NCBI GenBank assembly: GCA_917880885.1
Contig: OU862928.1
Span: 12,977,721 to 13,041,720, forward strand
Direction of reading: 5' to 3'
DNA length: 64,000 nt
Source of the DNA: Limnephilus marmoratus
Taxonomy: Eukaryota > Arthropoda > Insecta > Trichoptera > Limnephilidae
Made by a program: the position numbers and the translations under genes
The notes under the pieces: generated by a model
Told to the model about the DNA's origin: nothing
Databases searched by the model: none
The model's input: the letters and a program-made list of their open reading frames with translations, nothing else
Shown: positions 42,766-53,147 of the stretch, one piece after another
How the letters are laid out: every line of letters starts with the position of its first letter
Numbering within the stretch: position 1 is the stretch's first letter

Positions 42766-45700
42766 ACATTTTCAATTGGTAGGCGGGTATGGGTACCGCC
42801 GCCCTGGGAACCATTTATTGGATGACCAACACCTCTGCCACAGGTCACCCCAAGTGGTTCGCTACGTTTGGTGACTTAGCAGGGGTGCCCGGGTTCTTGG
42901 GGTAATGTTTGTTCAAGTCTTGATGGCGGGTGCGTCGGCCCACCTTCTGCGTGGCGGGCCGGATTGGGAGATGCTGGTTGAGGGAGACCCTTTACAACCG
43001 GTTACCGCTGTCCGGGCCGCTCGGTAGTACAGGGGCCCGACCCTCAGGCTCACGACTGAGGGTGGGCTGCCCCATCAACGAGTGTAAAAACCCCGCCGCT
43101 GCTGTTGTGCCGGTTCGTGACCGGAGGGGACCCAGCAGTAGCGTTTGGGGCGCATCGGGTGACCTCTCCAGCCGGACTCTCCCTACCATTCGCCTTGCAC
43201 CGCAGTGGGTGGATTGGATTCATTCGTTCGTCACTCTTGGACACTCTGATCCCCAGCTTCCTACCCACCCCTCATACCTTTTCCTTCCCAGACCTCCCTC
43301 CCCCCACACCCTATCATAAAAATATTTAATAAAAATCATGATAACACAAACAACAAAAATTAACAGCATTACAGCGGCGAGTAGTAGGCGACCCCGGCGC
43401 AGGCCAAAAATGTTGGTGAATTACACCAACATTCGCGGCTTGCATACCAATTTAAACCCCGTCCACCACCACCTTTTTTCTCAACGCCCCAACCTACTAT
43501 TCCTGTCTGAAACGCAGATAACCGAGCCTGTAGACGCCTCCTATCTGGACTGCCCGGGCTTCACGCTCGCAAGCAAGTTCAGACCTAAAGGAGGTGTCTG
43601 TCTATATAGTCGAGCTGACGTCAACTGTGTGCGACTGTTGAATCTGGAAAACTCCAGATTCGACGTAATGTGGGAACGCGTCAATCTTGCCAGTACGGTA
43701 AGATTCTACTTGTGTTTATACCGCTCACCGAACCTTAGCGAATCAGACACGTCCGAGCTCTTCAAACATTTAAGCGACACTATTGATGACCTCTTGCCCC
43801 GCTACCCTATGGCAGAGTTTGTGGTCCTGGGGGACTTCAATGTTCATAACGAACCTTGGTTGAAGTTCTCAGAATCAACAGACTCGGCTGGACGCCAAGC
43901 GGAATCCTTTGCCCTTTGCTACGGATTGGAGCAAATGGTTCAGGAGCCTACAAGGATTCCTGATGTCCAGACTCACCGTTCCAATCTGTTAGACCTATTT
44001 TTAACTACTGTGCCACACGGTTACAGGATTGAAGTCACAGCGCCTTTAAGATCGTGCGACCACTGCCTGGTGACGACATCAATCCCTGTAAACTTCAGAC
44101 CACCAAACGAGAGGCTGAAGAGAAAAGTGTGGCACTATAGGTCAGCAGATTGGTTCGGTCTGCGGGCACATTTTAATGCTTTTCCGTGGTCAGCTGTCTG
44201 TTTTCGGACTTCGGATCCCTCAAGATGTGCCCAGGAAATTGGTGAAGTCATCACATCCGCGATAGATGGCTTCATCCAATCTACTGTTAAGGAAACTGGT
44301 GTAGGCTCAAAGCCGTGGTTCAGTCGACAATGCGCTGAAGCAGTGCGACGAAAAAACGCGGCTTACCGAGCCTACAACACATCTAGAACATCCGAAGACA
44401 GAACAGCTTACAACAAAATGGCAAAGGAAACCAAGAGAATCATAAATAGGTCAAAATTCGAGCACGACCAGCAGATCAGCAGAAAGCTGACTGCATGCCC
44501 GCATGGCAGCAGGCAATTCTGGTCGCTTGCGGGCTCAATAGGTCGCAATTTCTGCAAATCCAGTCTGCCACCTCTTACCAGACCTGACGGCTCACTAGCA
44601 AACACCGCCACCGAAAAGGCTAACTTACTAGGTAAAATGTTTGCGGATAACTCAACCCTCGATGACCAAGGTGCTGTCCCGACGTCGGTTCCTCACTGCG
44701 GTTTTCGTATGAAAAAGCTGAGGATCCGGCATCGGGAAGTACTCCATGTTTTACGAGGGCTTGATGTTAATAAAGCTAGTGGGCCTGACGGAATACCTGC
44801 CCTAGTACTGCAAAGGTGCGCTGCAGAAAGAGCTCCAATTTTGACGAAGCTTTTTAAACTGTCCCTGAAGACTGGCTCTGTGCCCTCTGGTTGGAAAAAA
44901 GCGGTTATCCATCCTATTCCAAAGAAGGGTAACCGCTCCAACCCGGCCAACTACCGCCCCATAGCGATCACACCAGTTCTGTCTAAGGTGATGGAACGTG
45001 TGATCAACGACAAACTGCTCACATACCTCGAGAAGAACAAAATTATTAACGATCGTCAATACGGATTCCGGCGGAACCGCTCGTGCGGTGATCTTCTCGC
45101 GTATGTGACGCATGTTTGGGGGCAATGCCTGGAACGTTTCGGTGAGACCCAAACGGTTGCACTGGACATCTCCAAGGCCTTTGACCGGGTTTGGCACCGA
45201 GGACTTGTCAACAAACTGCATTCTTACAGACTTCCCGCATCCTTGTGTACGTGGATTGCCGACTACTTGAGGGAGAGGTCGATTCAGACGGTAGTCGATG
45301 GTTTCACCTCTTCCTCACACTTGATAAATGCTGGCGTCCCGCAGGGATCGGTTCTGTCTCCGACTCTGTTTTTGTTGCACATCAACGACCGTTTGTCATG
45401 TGCACCAATTCATTGTTACGCGGATGACAGTACAGCTCATGATAGCTTTTTGTTTGACAAGCCCCCAAAGGGCTCACAAACTCCAACAGCTCGTAAGGCT
45501 TTGAAGCAAAGAATGGACGGTTACCTCGTGAGTGTTTTCTCTTGGGGTAAAAATAATCTCGTTGAATTTAATGTTTCAAAGACCCAATCTTGTCTGATTA
45601 CGTCTAAAAGCGATCGCAATGAAAATCTAGTATCTTTCAACGGAAGCAATCTTCCGAACAGGCCCTCCATTGATATGCTTGGTGTAACCCTAAGTGACCA

Positions 45701-46345
45701 GCTCAGGTATGGGGGCTCCATCGAAGCCAGAGTAAAGTTAGCCTCCCAAAAACTGGGCGTACTGTACAGGGCCCGCAGATACTTTAATAGTACACAACTG
45801 CTAACCCTGTACAAATCGCAAGTGCGCCCCACGGTTGAATTTGGCAGCCACCTCTGGTCTGGAGCTCCAAAATACCTGAAAAATACCCTCGACTCTGTGC
45901 AGAAACGGGCGGTCCGTTTGATAGATTCTCCCATCTTAACAGATGGATTGCAATCTTTAGAGCACAGGCGTCGCGTGGAAATGCTATCCTTGTTCTACCG
46001 GTATTACAATGGAAGATGCTCCGAGGAACTAGCATCATTGATCCCTTCGGCACCGGTGCATAGTCGGGAAACACGCCAAACGCGTGCCCAACATTTGTAC
46101 ATAGTTGACATTTGTCACATGAGAACGGATCGTTTCTTCGACTCGTTCTTGTGTTCAACAGCTCGGCTGTGGAATGATTTGCCGGCCTCTGTGTTTCCTC
46201 CTTCCTACAACATGGGTCTCTTCAAGACCAATGTTCATTCCTTCCCCTCCTCAAAAAGACCCTCCACACAGCATCCCAGATGACATAGGCCCTGAGGGAA
46301 ATTATTTTCCTCAGGGCCTCCTGTGTGGAGTTAATATAAAAAAAA
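42766..46345 (+). mobile_element. LINE with intact single ORF, nested in an RTE copy
   Basis: 3580 bp, flanked by ACCCT (42761-42765 and 46346-46350). The GC-rich 5' leader (about 42777-43337) starts near GTAGGCGGGTATGGGTACC and has no convincing ORF1. The 981-codon ORF follows, then a short 3' UTR with the stem-loop GGCCCTGAGG...CCTCAGGGCC (46289-46319) and an A-run (46338-46346). GC content and the uninterrupted ORF set it apart from its surroundings. It is the parent of the short elements at 16488, 17156 and 56738, and of the RT fragment at 10440. Confidence 0.87.
43338..46283 (+). CDS. LINE ORF: endonuclease-reverse transcriptase, intact, 981 aa
   Basis: Encodes the enzyme for target-primed retrotransposition. 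The basic N-terminus (SSRRPRRRPK) is followed by the endonuclease: VNYTNIRGLHTNL (res about 28-40), LLFLSETQI, GGVCLYSRADV, FVVLGDFNVHNEPWL, RSNLLDLFLTT and CDHCLVTTS. After the linker KPWFSRQCAEAVRRKNAAYR comes the RT: SGPDGIPALVLQRCA (about res 485), VIHPIPKKGN, NYRPIAITPVLSKVMERVI, TVALDISKAFDRVWHRGLV, AGVPQGSVLSPTLFLLHIND and the catalytic HCYADDSTAHD (about res 695). A C-terminal thumb/tail region follows. All catalytic residues I can place are present and there is no stop or frameshift, so this copy may be recently active. The ATG at 43338 lies just after an A-rich run; an internal Met near residue 25 is an alternative start. Family: jockey/CR1-group, exact clade not resolved. Confidence 0.9.
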   Translation: MITQTTKINSITAASSRRPRRRPKMLVNYTNIRGLHTNLNPVHHHLFSQRPNLLFLSETQITEPVDASYLDCPGFTLASKFRPKGGVCLYSRADVNCVRLLNLENSRFDVMWERVNLASTVRFYLCLYRSPNLSESDTSELFKHLSDTIDDLLPRYPMAEFVVLGDFNVHNEPWLKFSESTDSAGRQAESFALCYGLEQMVQEPTRIPDVQTHRSNLLDLFLTTVPHGYRIEVTAPLRSCDHCLVTTSIPVNFRPPNERLKRKVWHYRSADWFGLRAHFNAFPWSAVCFRTSDPSRCAQEIGEVITSAIDGFIQSTVKETGVGSKPWFSRQCAEAVRRKNAAYRAYNTSRTSEDRTAYNKMAKETKRIINRSKFEHDQQISRKLTACPHGSRQFWSLAGSIGRNFCKSSLPPLTRPDGSLANTATEKANLLGKMFADNSTLDDQGAVPTSVPHCGFRMKKLRIRHREVLHVLRGLDVNKASGPDGIPALVLQRCAAERAPILTKLFKLSLKTGSVPSGWKKAVIHPIPKKGNRSNPANYRPIAITPVLSKVMERVINDKLLTYLEKNKIINDRQYGFRRNRSCGDLLAYVTHVWGQCLERFGETQTVALDISKAFDRVWHRGLVNKLHSYRLPASLCTWIADYLRERSIQTVVDGFTSSSHLINAGVPQGSVLSPTLFLLHINDRLSCAPIHCYADDSTAHDSFLFDKPPKGSQTPTARKALKQRMDGYLVSVFSWGKNNLVEFNVSKTQSCLITSKSDRNENLVSFNGSNLPNRPSIDMLGVTLSDQLRYGGSIEARVKLASQKLGVLYRARRYFNSTQLLTLYKSQVRPTVEFGSHLWSGAPKYLKNTLDSVQKRAVRLIDSPILTDGLQSLEHRRRVEMLSLFYRYYNGRCSEELASLIPSAPVHSRETRQTRAQHLYIVDICHMRTDRFFDSFLCSTARLWNDLPASVFPPSYNMGLFKTNVHSFPSSKRPSTQHPR

Positions 46346-46762
46346 ACCCTGATGATGAAAGTAGACTTAATGCTGTAGAAATGAGATCCCTGAAGCGTAT
46401 GTATGGTAAAACCATGTATCGTGTGAGAAATGTGGAGATCCGCGAACAATGCAAGGCTGATGTAAGCGTAGTGAGTAAGATTATGAAAGGGACACTCAGA
46501 TGGTTTGGCTTGTAGGGCGAATTAACGAAGAAAGAAGTAAAATAAGTCGGGGACCCCCGAGAAAGACACGGCACGACCAAGTGAATCAGATACTTGAGTC
46601 GGGCCATGTGAAGAGTCGGAATAATAGAAGAGCATGTATGAGACGATGTATGAATGTGAACGAGGCAAGGAGTGTGTGACAAGATCGAGTTATTTGGCGG
46701 TCCGTCCTCTCTGCCTACCCCTGCGAGGAAACGGCGTGATGGTTAGTTAGTTAGTTAATTAA
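46346..46762 (+). pseudogene. RTE-like LINE fragment, right part with GTTA tail
   Basis: C-terminus of the RTE ORF2: RLNAVEMRSLKRMYGKTMYR, EIREQCKADVSVVSKIMKGT and LRWFGL, then after a frameshift GRPRKRHDQVNQIL-like sequence and YPCEETA. It ends in GGTTAGTTAGTTAGTTAATT (46741-46760). About 35 bases are missing just after the ACCCTGATG junction relative to the 3419-6375 copy. Its end is only 170 bp from the next protease exon. Confidence 0.8.
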
Positions 46763-46935
46763 GAACTGCATTTATGTACACTCCCTTTCTGTACACAAGC
46801 AAGTGCTTCTAAAGGAAGAGTAGTAAATAATTCTAAGATGTTAAATCATTGTATCATGTAAAACATATTGTCAAAAAAAAATTATGAAAAAAAAACGATT
46901 TTAATAATCATACTTTAAATTATTTAACATTCTAG

Positions 46936-47157
46936 GCTCATCAGGATGTATTGGCGACAGTGGAGCTGGCTTAGTATTCCCCCAACTTCGAGGAGAAGAG
47001 GTGCGGTGGTGGCTTAGAGGTATCCTCAGCATAGGGCCACGGGATAAATTCACCTGCAGGAGTAATACCTACTCAGCCTTCACCAGGGTGTTTGCTCTGA
47101 GGGACTGGATCAAGCCACAGATAAATGAAATCATGGCGCAACGTGAGATCTACAAAG
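46936..47157 (+). CDS. S1 serine protease, exon with the active-site serine
   Basis: Follows a CTAG acceptor (TTCTAG at 46930-46935). It reads SSGCIGDSGAGLVFPQLRG, WWLRGILSIGPRDKFTC, SNTYSAFTRVFALRDWI, ending KPQINEIMAQREIYKG. GDSGAG holds the nucleophilic Ser; the usual GDSGGP has become GDSGAG. Counting back six positions gives Ser at the S1-pocket site (residue 189 in chymotrypsin numbering), suggesting chymotrypsin-like rather than trypsin-like specificity. Style resembles modular serine protease/HP14-type immune initiators, but two exons cannot decide this. Intron phases with 6927-7086 agree. The exon ends in phase 1 at a GGTATT donor. Confidence 0.88.
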
Positions 47158-47228
47158 GTATTAGTCTTTTTACTAGCTTTCGGAATTTGAACAAGCCAAT
47201 TTACAAGAATCTATATTTATTTATCAAC

Positions 47229-47690
47229 TAGCGAGTGCCCGGCATGCGTTGCAATTCCACTTAAAGAAAAAAAGTGCTTGTGTTTTAAATCTGTTTATTG
47301 CAATCTTTTGGATACACATTTTTTCCGTCTTTTACGTCTTCTTCAAGCCACATAAAGCTGTTCGTGCGAGAAGCATGAATTTTCCAAATTTACCCTTTGC
47401 TCTCCTCTACCGCTACTATTTATCCTTTGCAATTCCTCTCTCTGCCTCTCCCACCCCTCCGTTAACCTTCACCTGCGTGTCCTTTCCCATGCGTCCTCGT
47501 TCCCCTCCCGCATTCCACTTTCACCTTCCCCGCTTCCCCCCCTCTCATTCGTTCTCTTCACTCCTCCCGGATTCCTCTCCTCCTCCCGCCTTCCCTCCCT
47601 GCCGCTAAATTATATGGAATACACACATTTTTCAAACCGGATTTTGATAGAAACGTACACGGGATAAACAAAGAAACATTTATTTTTATA
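47229..47690 (-). mobile_element. Helitron-like element end (minus strand)
   Basis: On the minus strand the sequence ends CAACGCATGCCGGGCACTCG then CTAG, followed by TT. This is a CTAG-type Helitron 3' terminus, with GCATGCCGGGC just inside, comparable with the end at 10047. The 5' boundary is unclear; CCGGATTTTGATAG (about 47637) on the plus strand is a plausible 5'-end motif, and the next element begins at 47693. The CT-rich interior gives a long proline/serine ORF that I regard as non-coding. Confidence 0.45.
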
Positions 47691-47692
47691 TA

Positions 47693-47971
47693 CGGTTGTC
47701 CGAGGGCAAAGTACACAAACTTCGGGAGGTGATTCTACGTGTTAGTACAAGAAAAAAGATACAATGTTTTTTTTTTCGAAATTCCAAAGTTTTAATGTAT
47801 TTTTTCTGGTACAAAAACGATTTTTGTTTTTACAGAAAAAATAATATTCTTCCGTGGAAAAATATTTTTGTAAGGGAAAAAAAGTTTGATTAAAAAAAAA
47901 AATCTTTTTTACTACCTCCATCATGTACAATCACAACCCGAAGTTTTTGCAGTTTACCCCCGGACACCCTG
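47693..47971. mobile_element. MITE with about 40-bp terminal inverted repeats and TA flanks
   Basis: The left end CGGTTGTCCGAGGG...ACAAACTTCGGG and the complement of the right end CAGGGTGTCCGGGGG...AAAAACTTCGGG align over about 40 bases. TA flanks both sides (47691-47692, 47972-47973). The interior is AT-rich with smaller inverted stretches and encodes nothing. I cannot assign a superfamily. Confidence 0.65.
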
Positions 47972-47973
47972 TA

Positions 47974-48714
47974 TAAAGATGATATTATTGTTTTAACCTG
48001 TGTGAAGGATCTATGGTGATTTTTATGCACAATTCGATAGTGTTATGGTTGAATTATTTATATAAATGTATTACAATTTACTAGAGCAGACTTGTGAAAA
48101 ATCACAAGAATTGGTGATATAATGAGTTCCCTCGCAAAACGAGCACGTTCAATAAGAAACGCAGTCTAGAATCCTTTGATTTTAGATTTCGTCTTCTTCA
48201 TGTCACAAAGAAGCGATGACGTTTGTGTTCTGACAGCTTGATCATGAAATTATGAAATGTTTTGGTTCGATACGATAGTTTTTACGGCTTCCGATTTTAG
48301 ACATTGATTAGTTAATTCCTTGTAAATTGCGACGATTTGAAAATGCACGTTATCAAAAGCTTCGCAAACTTGATACTCAACTTTTGTGTTTGCCTTAGCT
48401 GAAGCTAAAATGTCAAAATGTGCAGTTTGAAAATCACCAACGATATGTTGCAACCTCGAAAAATACGCTAAAAATAATTTATGATTGGTTGCAAACATAA
48501 CCGTTGTTTCGTTTTAGTTAGGATTGGTTGTTTCTTGCAAAACCGTTTGAACAACTTCGTACATTTTGATTATCTCTTATTTACGATGTAAAATTGATAT
48601 TTTTCTCTCCATTGTAATATTAACACGATATATAAAACGTAATGAAATAATAATATTAAACCTGTTGTAATTCAAACGACAATAATTTTCTATGGCTTCA
48701 TGTAAACAAGCTTA
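47974..48714. other. Intronic spacer, no gene assigned
   Basis: A minus-strand ORF at 48250-48498 (FLAYFSRLQHIVGDFQTAHF) has no recognised relatives and is probably accidental. No repeats with partners in the window were seen. Confidence 0.3.
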
Positions 48715-49370
48715 ATCTCAAAATAGGCCTAGTGTATAAAAAACCAAATACTGTGTTCAAAGACTTCCTGGAGACACTATCCTCTCATCTAGAATCATAC
48801 AAAAGAGGTATTGTATTTGGAGACTTCAACATAAATCTGCTCGACCCAACCAATACACAAACTTGTAAATACACAAATACAATTAGATTGAACAATTACA
48901 ATATTTTGAATAAAATAAACAAAAAACACGCCACACGCATCACAGAAAATACGAACACAATAATAGATCATATACTTACCGATACAAAACTATCATACTC
49001 ACTAACGAACTGTGATAATTCTATATCAGATCATAATATACTACTCCTTGATGTAATTCACACATATATTAAGAGTACATCCTTAAAATCATCCCAAAAA
49101 TATACACATATTAATCTGGATAATCTAAAGAATGATGTCATCCAAAATCCTGAATAATAATATAATAATAAAATATTAATAATGACTCGGTATTAAATTA
49201 TGATAATCTTGTAAACTACCTCACAAATAAAATTAATTCTAACAGCACCACTAAAATTAAAACAAAAAATATAAATAATCCAGACTGGATAAGTGGATAA
49301 CCAAAGACCTTATAAAATTGATCAACAAAAGAAATAAATTGCATCTGAAATTAATTACAAAAACTATATA
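48715..49370 (+). pseudogene. CR1/L2-type LINE endonuclease fragment and linker
   Basis: GLVYKKPNTVFKDFLETL, then FGDFNINLLDPTNT (catalytic D/N), IIDHILTDTKLSYS and SISDHNILLLDVIH (D-H pair), followed by a degenerate linker (NNPDWISG, LIKLINKRNKLHLK). The C-terminal half of the endonuclease is clear; the N-terminal half is missing. Whether the RT at 49375 belonged to the same element is uncertain, because the linker drifts through stops at the junction. Confidence 0.65.
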
Positions 49371-49374
49371 AAAG

Positions 49375-51161
49375 AAGTTGAAAACTCTATAAAATGTAAT
49401 GTTAAATCTTTCTTTAATTATTCTAAGTCATTACAAAACAATTATTTTTCTATCCCTAACATTATGAACTATGGTGGCAAGACTTGTTCCAAAACTGATG
49501 ATATTGTCAATCTATTTGCAGACTTTTTCAAAAGTGTATATGAGGAAGATGTCCCTGTTGATAGTATTCCCGAATTTGTTACAGATATTAACTTGCAATT
49601 ATCTGAACTAGTAATTGAACGTAACGATATTATTGCCGCGATTAAACTCTTGGAACCAAAAACAAGTTCTGGTCCTGATAATGTCCCATCCATATTCTTA
49701 AAAAATTGTATAAATTCTCTTTCTTATCCATTGTACAAAATCTTTAACAAATCTCTTAAAACAGGCCAATTCCCCAACAGCTGGAAATCCTGCTATCTCA
49801 CCCCCGTGTTCAAGAAGGGTTCAAAAAACGATGTTTGCAATTACAGACCTATTTGTATTCTGTCTAGCATTCCTAAGCTCTTTGAAAAAATCATTCTTAG
49901 CAAAATATCCTCTAATATTAAACATGTAATTACCAATTGCCAACATGGGTTTGTCTCTTCTAGATCTACTCTCACAAACCTTACAGTATATGAAAACTAT
50001 ATAAACACAGCATTGACTAACAGGCTACAGGTAGATTCCATCTATACTGATTTTTCCAAGGCTTTCGATAAGGTCTGCCACAAAATATTAATAAATAAAC
50101 TAAAAAAATTAGGGATAAGTGGTAATTTTTTGGCTTGGTTGATCAGCTACTTATCTGATAGGTTACTCTTTGTAAAGATCAATGACTGTTTATCCTACGA
50201 ATTTATTGCTACCAGCGGTGTGCCGCAAGGTTCTCACCTGGGACCTTTATTATTTATCCTATTCATCAACGACGTTACTAGCATTTTCCATGATGTCGAA
50301 GTTTTACTCTTTGCCGACGATATGAAACTGTTTAAAGTCATTAATGATGTGCACGATTGTATAATCTTGCAAGAGAATCTCAATAGTTTTTTCAAATGGT
50401 GTTCAGGTAATAAACTTCAGCTAAATATTAACAAATGCCAAGTTATGAGGTTCTACAAAATTAAACGCCCATTAATATATAATTATGCACTCTGTAATGT
50501 AGACTTAATCTCTGTAGTCGAAATACTTGACCTAGGCATCATTTTTGACCAGAAACTTTGCTTTGTATCTCATGTAACTTCTATAGCCAACAGGGCTATG
50601 AAAATGTTAGGTTTTATTTTAAGGATTTCCAAAGATTTTAAAAATATTCACACATTAAAAATTCTGTTCACATCTCTCGTTAGAAGCATTCTAGAATATA
50701 ACTCTACAATTTGGTCACCTGTCTTTAATAATCACATTAATATCATTGAAAAAGTTCAACGCAAGTTTTTGAGGTGTATTAATTTTCGACTTGGAATCCC
50801 TTTAGAATCAATAAATTATGACTTTTTATTACACTCATTGAAATTGTCGAAGTTAAGTGACAGAAGAAAAATTTTTGATCTCATATTTTTATACAAAATT
50901 GTAAATCATCAGTTGGATAGCCCTGATATATTAAAGTTGATTCACTTTCATGTACCTACCATTAGATCAAGGTTCCCTAGTATGTATTATTGTGACAATT
51001 ATACGTCTGTCGCTGGATATAATTCTGTTATAAATAGAATACTCACCATTGGTAATTTTTATGCCAATGTTGCTGATATTTTCCATATTTCCTTATTAAA
51101 ATACAAGGCTCTACTTATCAAACATTTCAGCCTTACGTATTGTAACGAGGTTACTTCATAA
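49375..51161 (+). pseudogene. Jockey-type LINE reverse transcriptase with long open frame
   Basis: The frame is open from 49464 to 51161 (565 codons), and related sequence begins at about 49375 (YIKEVENSIKCNVKSFFNYS). RT blocks: SSGPDNVPSIFLKN, LTPVFKKGSKNDV, NYRPICILSSIPKLFEKI, DSIYTDFSKAFDKVCHK, TSGVPQGSHLGPLLFILFIN and VLLFADDMKLFK. A C-terminal domain follows (KFLRCINFRLGIP, LIFLYKIVNHQLDSPDILKL). The RT itself is intact, but endonuclease and ORF1 are absent, so the element is 5'-truncated. The 3' UTR runs to about 51332. Confidence 0.85.
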
Positions 51162-51332
51162 CAAGTTATTCTTTTTATTTCACTGTATCCTTTTGAAGTT
51201 TTCATTAGTTGTTAGAAATTTTTTCTCTTTTTCTCTTATTATAAGAAATTTAAAAAAAACAATCTTTCTTCACTGTACTATGACTGTTTAAATATAATAA
51301 TAATACATGTTTGTAAATGGCACTTAAATAGC

Positions 51333-52410
51333 AAGGATCCATACTAGGGCCACTACTGTTCCAAATTTATATCAATGATATTTCGCAATTAGAATTAAAC
51401 GGTGAAATTTACTTATATGCAGATGATGCTGCAATATTCTACTGGGGTAAAGATCTAAACATACTACTAGAAAATGCACAAAGTGACCTAGAAAGAATTT
51501 GCGGTTGGCTCCAATCAAATATCCTAACAATGAATATAAAAAAAACAGGATACATGATTTTAAGTTCAAACCGTAAAATAATTCCTCCACATGTACCATT
51601 AAAAATTGAAAATAACGATTTGCAAATCCTGAAACAGGAAAAATATCTTGGGCTGTGCATCGATAAGAATTTAACTTTTAAACAACACATTCAAAATGTA
51701 AAAGATAAAATCACACCCTTAATTAGCGTTTTTAGCCGGTTATCATATCTATTACCAATTAGATTAAAAAAAGTTTATACTATAGTCTCGTACACTCACA
51801 CCTAAATTACCTAATTGAAATCTGGGGAAATGCGTATGAAACATACATCAATGAATTACAGGTAAATCAAAATAAGATAATCAAAAAACTATTTCACTAC
51901 GAATCCAAAACATCCACAAAAAAATTATATTTGGAAACAAAAATGCTAACATTAAGAAAACTATACGAGTACAATATGTGTCCTTATATACAAAATAAAT
52001 AATAAACTCATACATACAAACACAGAATTCATTAAAACGTCCCAAGTACACAAACATTTTACACGACAACAAGATAACATACGTTTAAACACCATTCATA
52101 CTAACTACGGTAAGCAATCAATTAGTTACGAGGGGGGCAATTTATATAATTCCCTTCCAGATGATATCAAAAACGAAAAAAGTGTGTGCAAATTCAAAAA
52201 AAAATTATTCATGTTTATTCACAAAAAACAAAGTAGTGATAGTGAATAATATCGTATGGTAATATAATATCGTGTAAATGTTAGTATTGCAATCTAAGGT
52301 TATGAAATGTAAAAACTATGTAATGTAAAAACTGTACATAATTCAATATTCTAGTTAAGTAAGTGAAAATGTTATTTTCTTTTTTACTGGAATAAAAATA
52401 TATGAAAAAA
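51333..52410 (+). pseudogene. LINE reverse transcriptase C-terminal fragment and 3' UTR
   Basis: Starts abruptly in GSILGPLLFQIYINDISQLE and has IYLYADDAAIFYWG (catalytic). It reads on through MNIKKTGYMILSSN and YLGLCIDKNLTFKQHIQNVK, with a frameshift near 51795 (SYTHT/YLIEIWGNAY). Later segments are broken by stops. It ends near AATAAAAATATATGAAAAAA (about 52390-52409). CR1/L2-like from motif style. Confidence 0.75.
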
Positions 52411-52419
52411 AAAAATAGG

Positions 52420-53145
52420 ATAAATAAATCACGAATTTCTGATTCTATGATTCACGTTTTTCGATAAATTTTAACATATTAAGCGACATTTCATAGGATT
52501 CTGCGTTTTGATATTGCATGAATTTAATAAAGAAATGCCTCTATAAAGGCATTTCCTATGGTTTTCGGCACCAATGAATCGTGCTCGTGGCACGGGGTAA
52601 GAGTGGCAGCGAAGGGCAACTCTGTTAACTGCTCCGTCCATGGAATATCAACGCATTAAATCACCTACCAACTGCACGGAATAATCACATCACGAGTACA
52701 TGCCGTTTGGCCTCCGCTTGATGCACTTGGTAACGTTGTCCTGCGTCTTTCTTCACGGACACTCAATATTTAATTAGAGTAATACAACATCCATACGATA
52801 ATCGATAAATTTACGAATACACAGACGTTCACATATACAATTGTCCAATAATCACATATTATGATCATGCACATGCTACGCGCATAATACGAACGATAAC
52901 TTAGCACTGTCCTTAATTGTTGCCCGGTGCGGTATATTAGCAAGTACCACGTTAGGTTAGGCGCTAGTCGGCCCTTGGTAAGCGGTAAACATAACCACGA
53001 TAACCATTGAGCGTTACGGCATAATAATTCAAACTCTACAATCATTTGTTTAATGCACATTTTTTAACCCGAACTAATCTTGTATTATGAATTATTATCA
53101 CAATTATTTCAGCTAAGTCCGAGATTATAAAATACTGGTAATAAA
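52420..53145. other. Spacer with a short perfect hairpin, no gene
   Basis: Holds GAAATGCCTCTATAAAGGCATTTC (about 52531-52554), written here in two parts as a GAAATGCC stem and its GGCATTTC partner. The remainder, including a GC-richer block near 52560-52750, has no recognisable coding or repeat identity. Confidence 0.35.
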
Positions 53146-53147
53146 TA

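Noticed and set aside
42930..43319. 129-codon frame upstream of the 981-codon LINE ORF as a possible ORF1
   Set aside because: No zinc knuckle, coiled coil or FP-like motif. It is Arg/Pro/Ser-rich as expected from a GC-rich leader, and overlapping frames on both strands are equally open.
47249..47608. 119-codon proline/serine-rich ORF
   Set aside because: It reads a CT-rich low-complexity stretch inside the Helitron-like segment and shows no motif.
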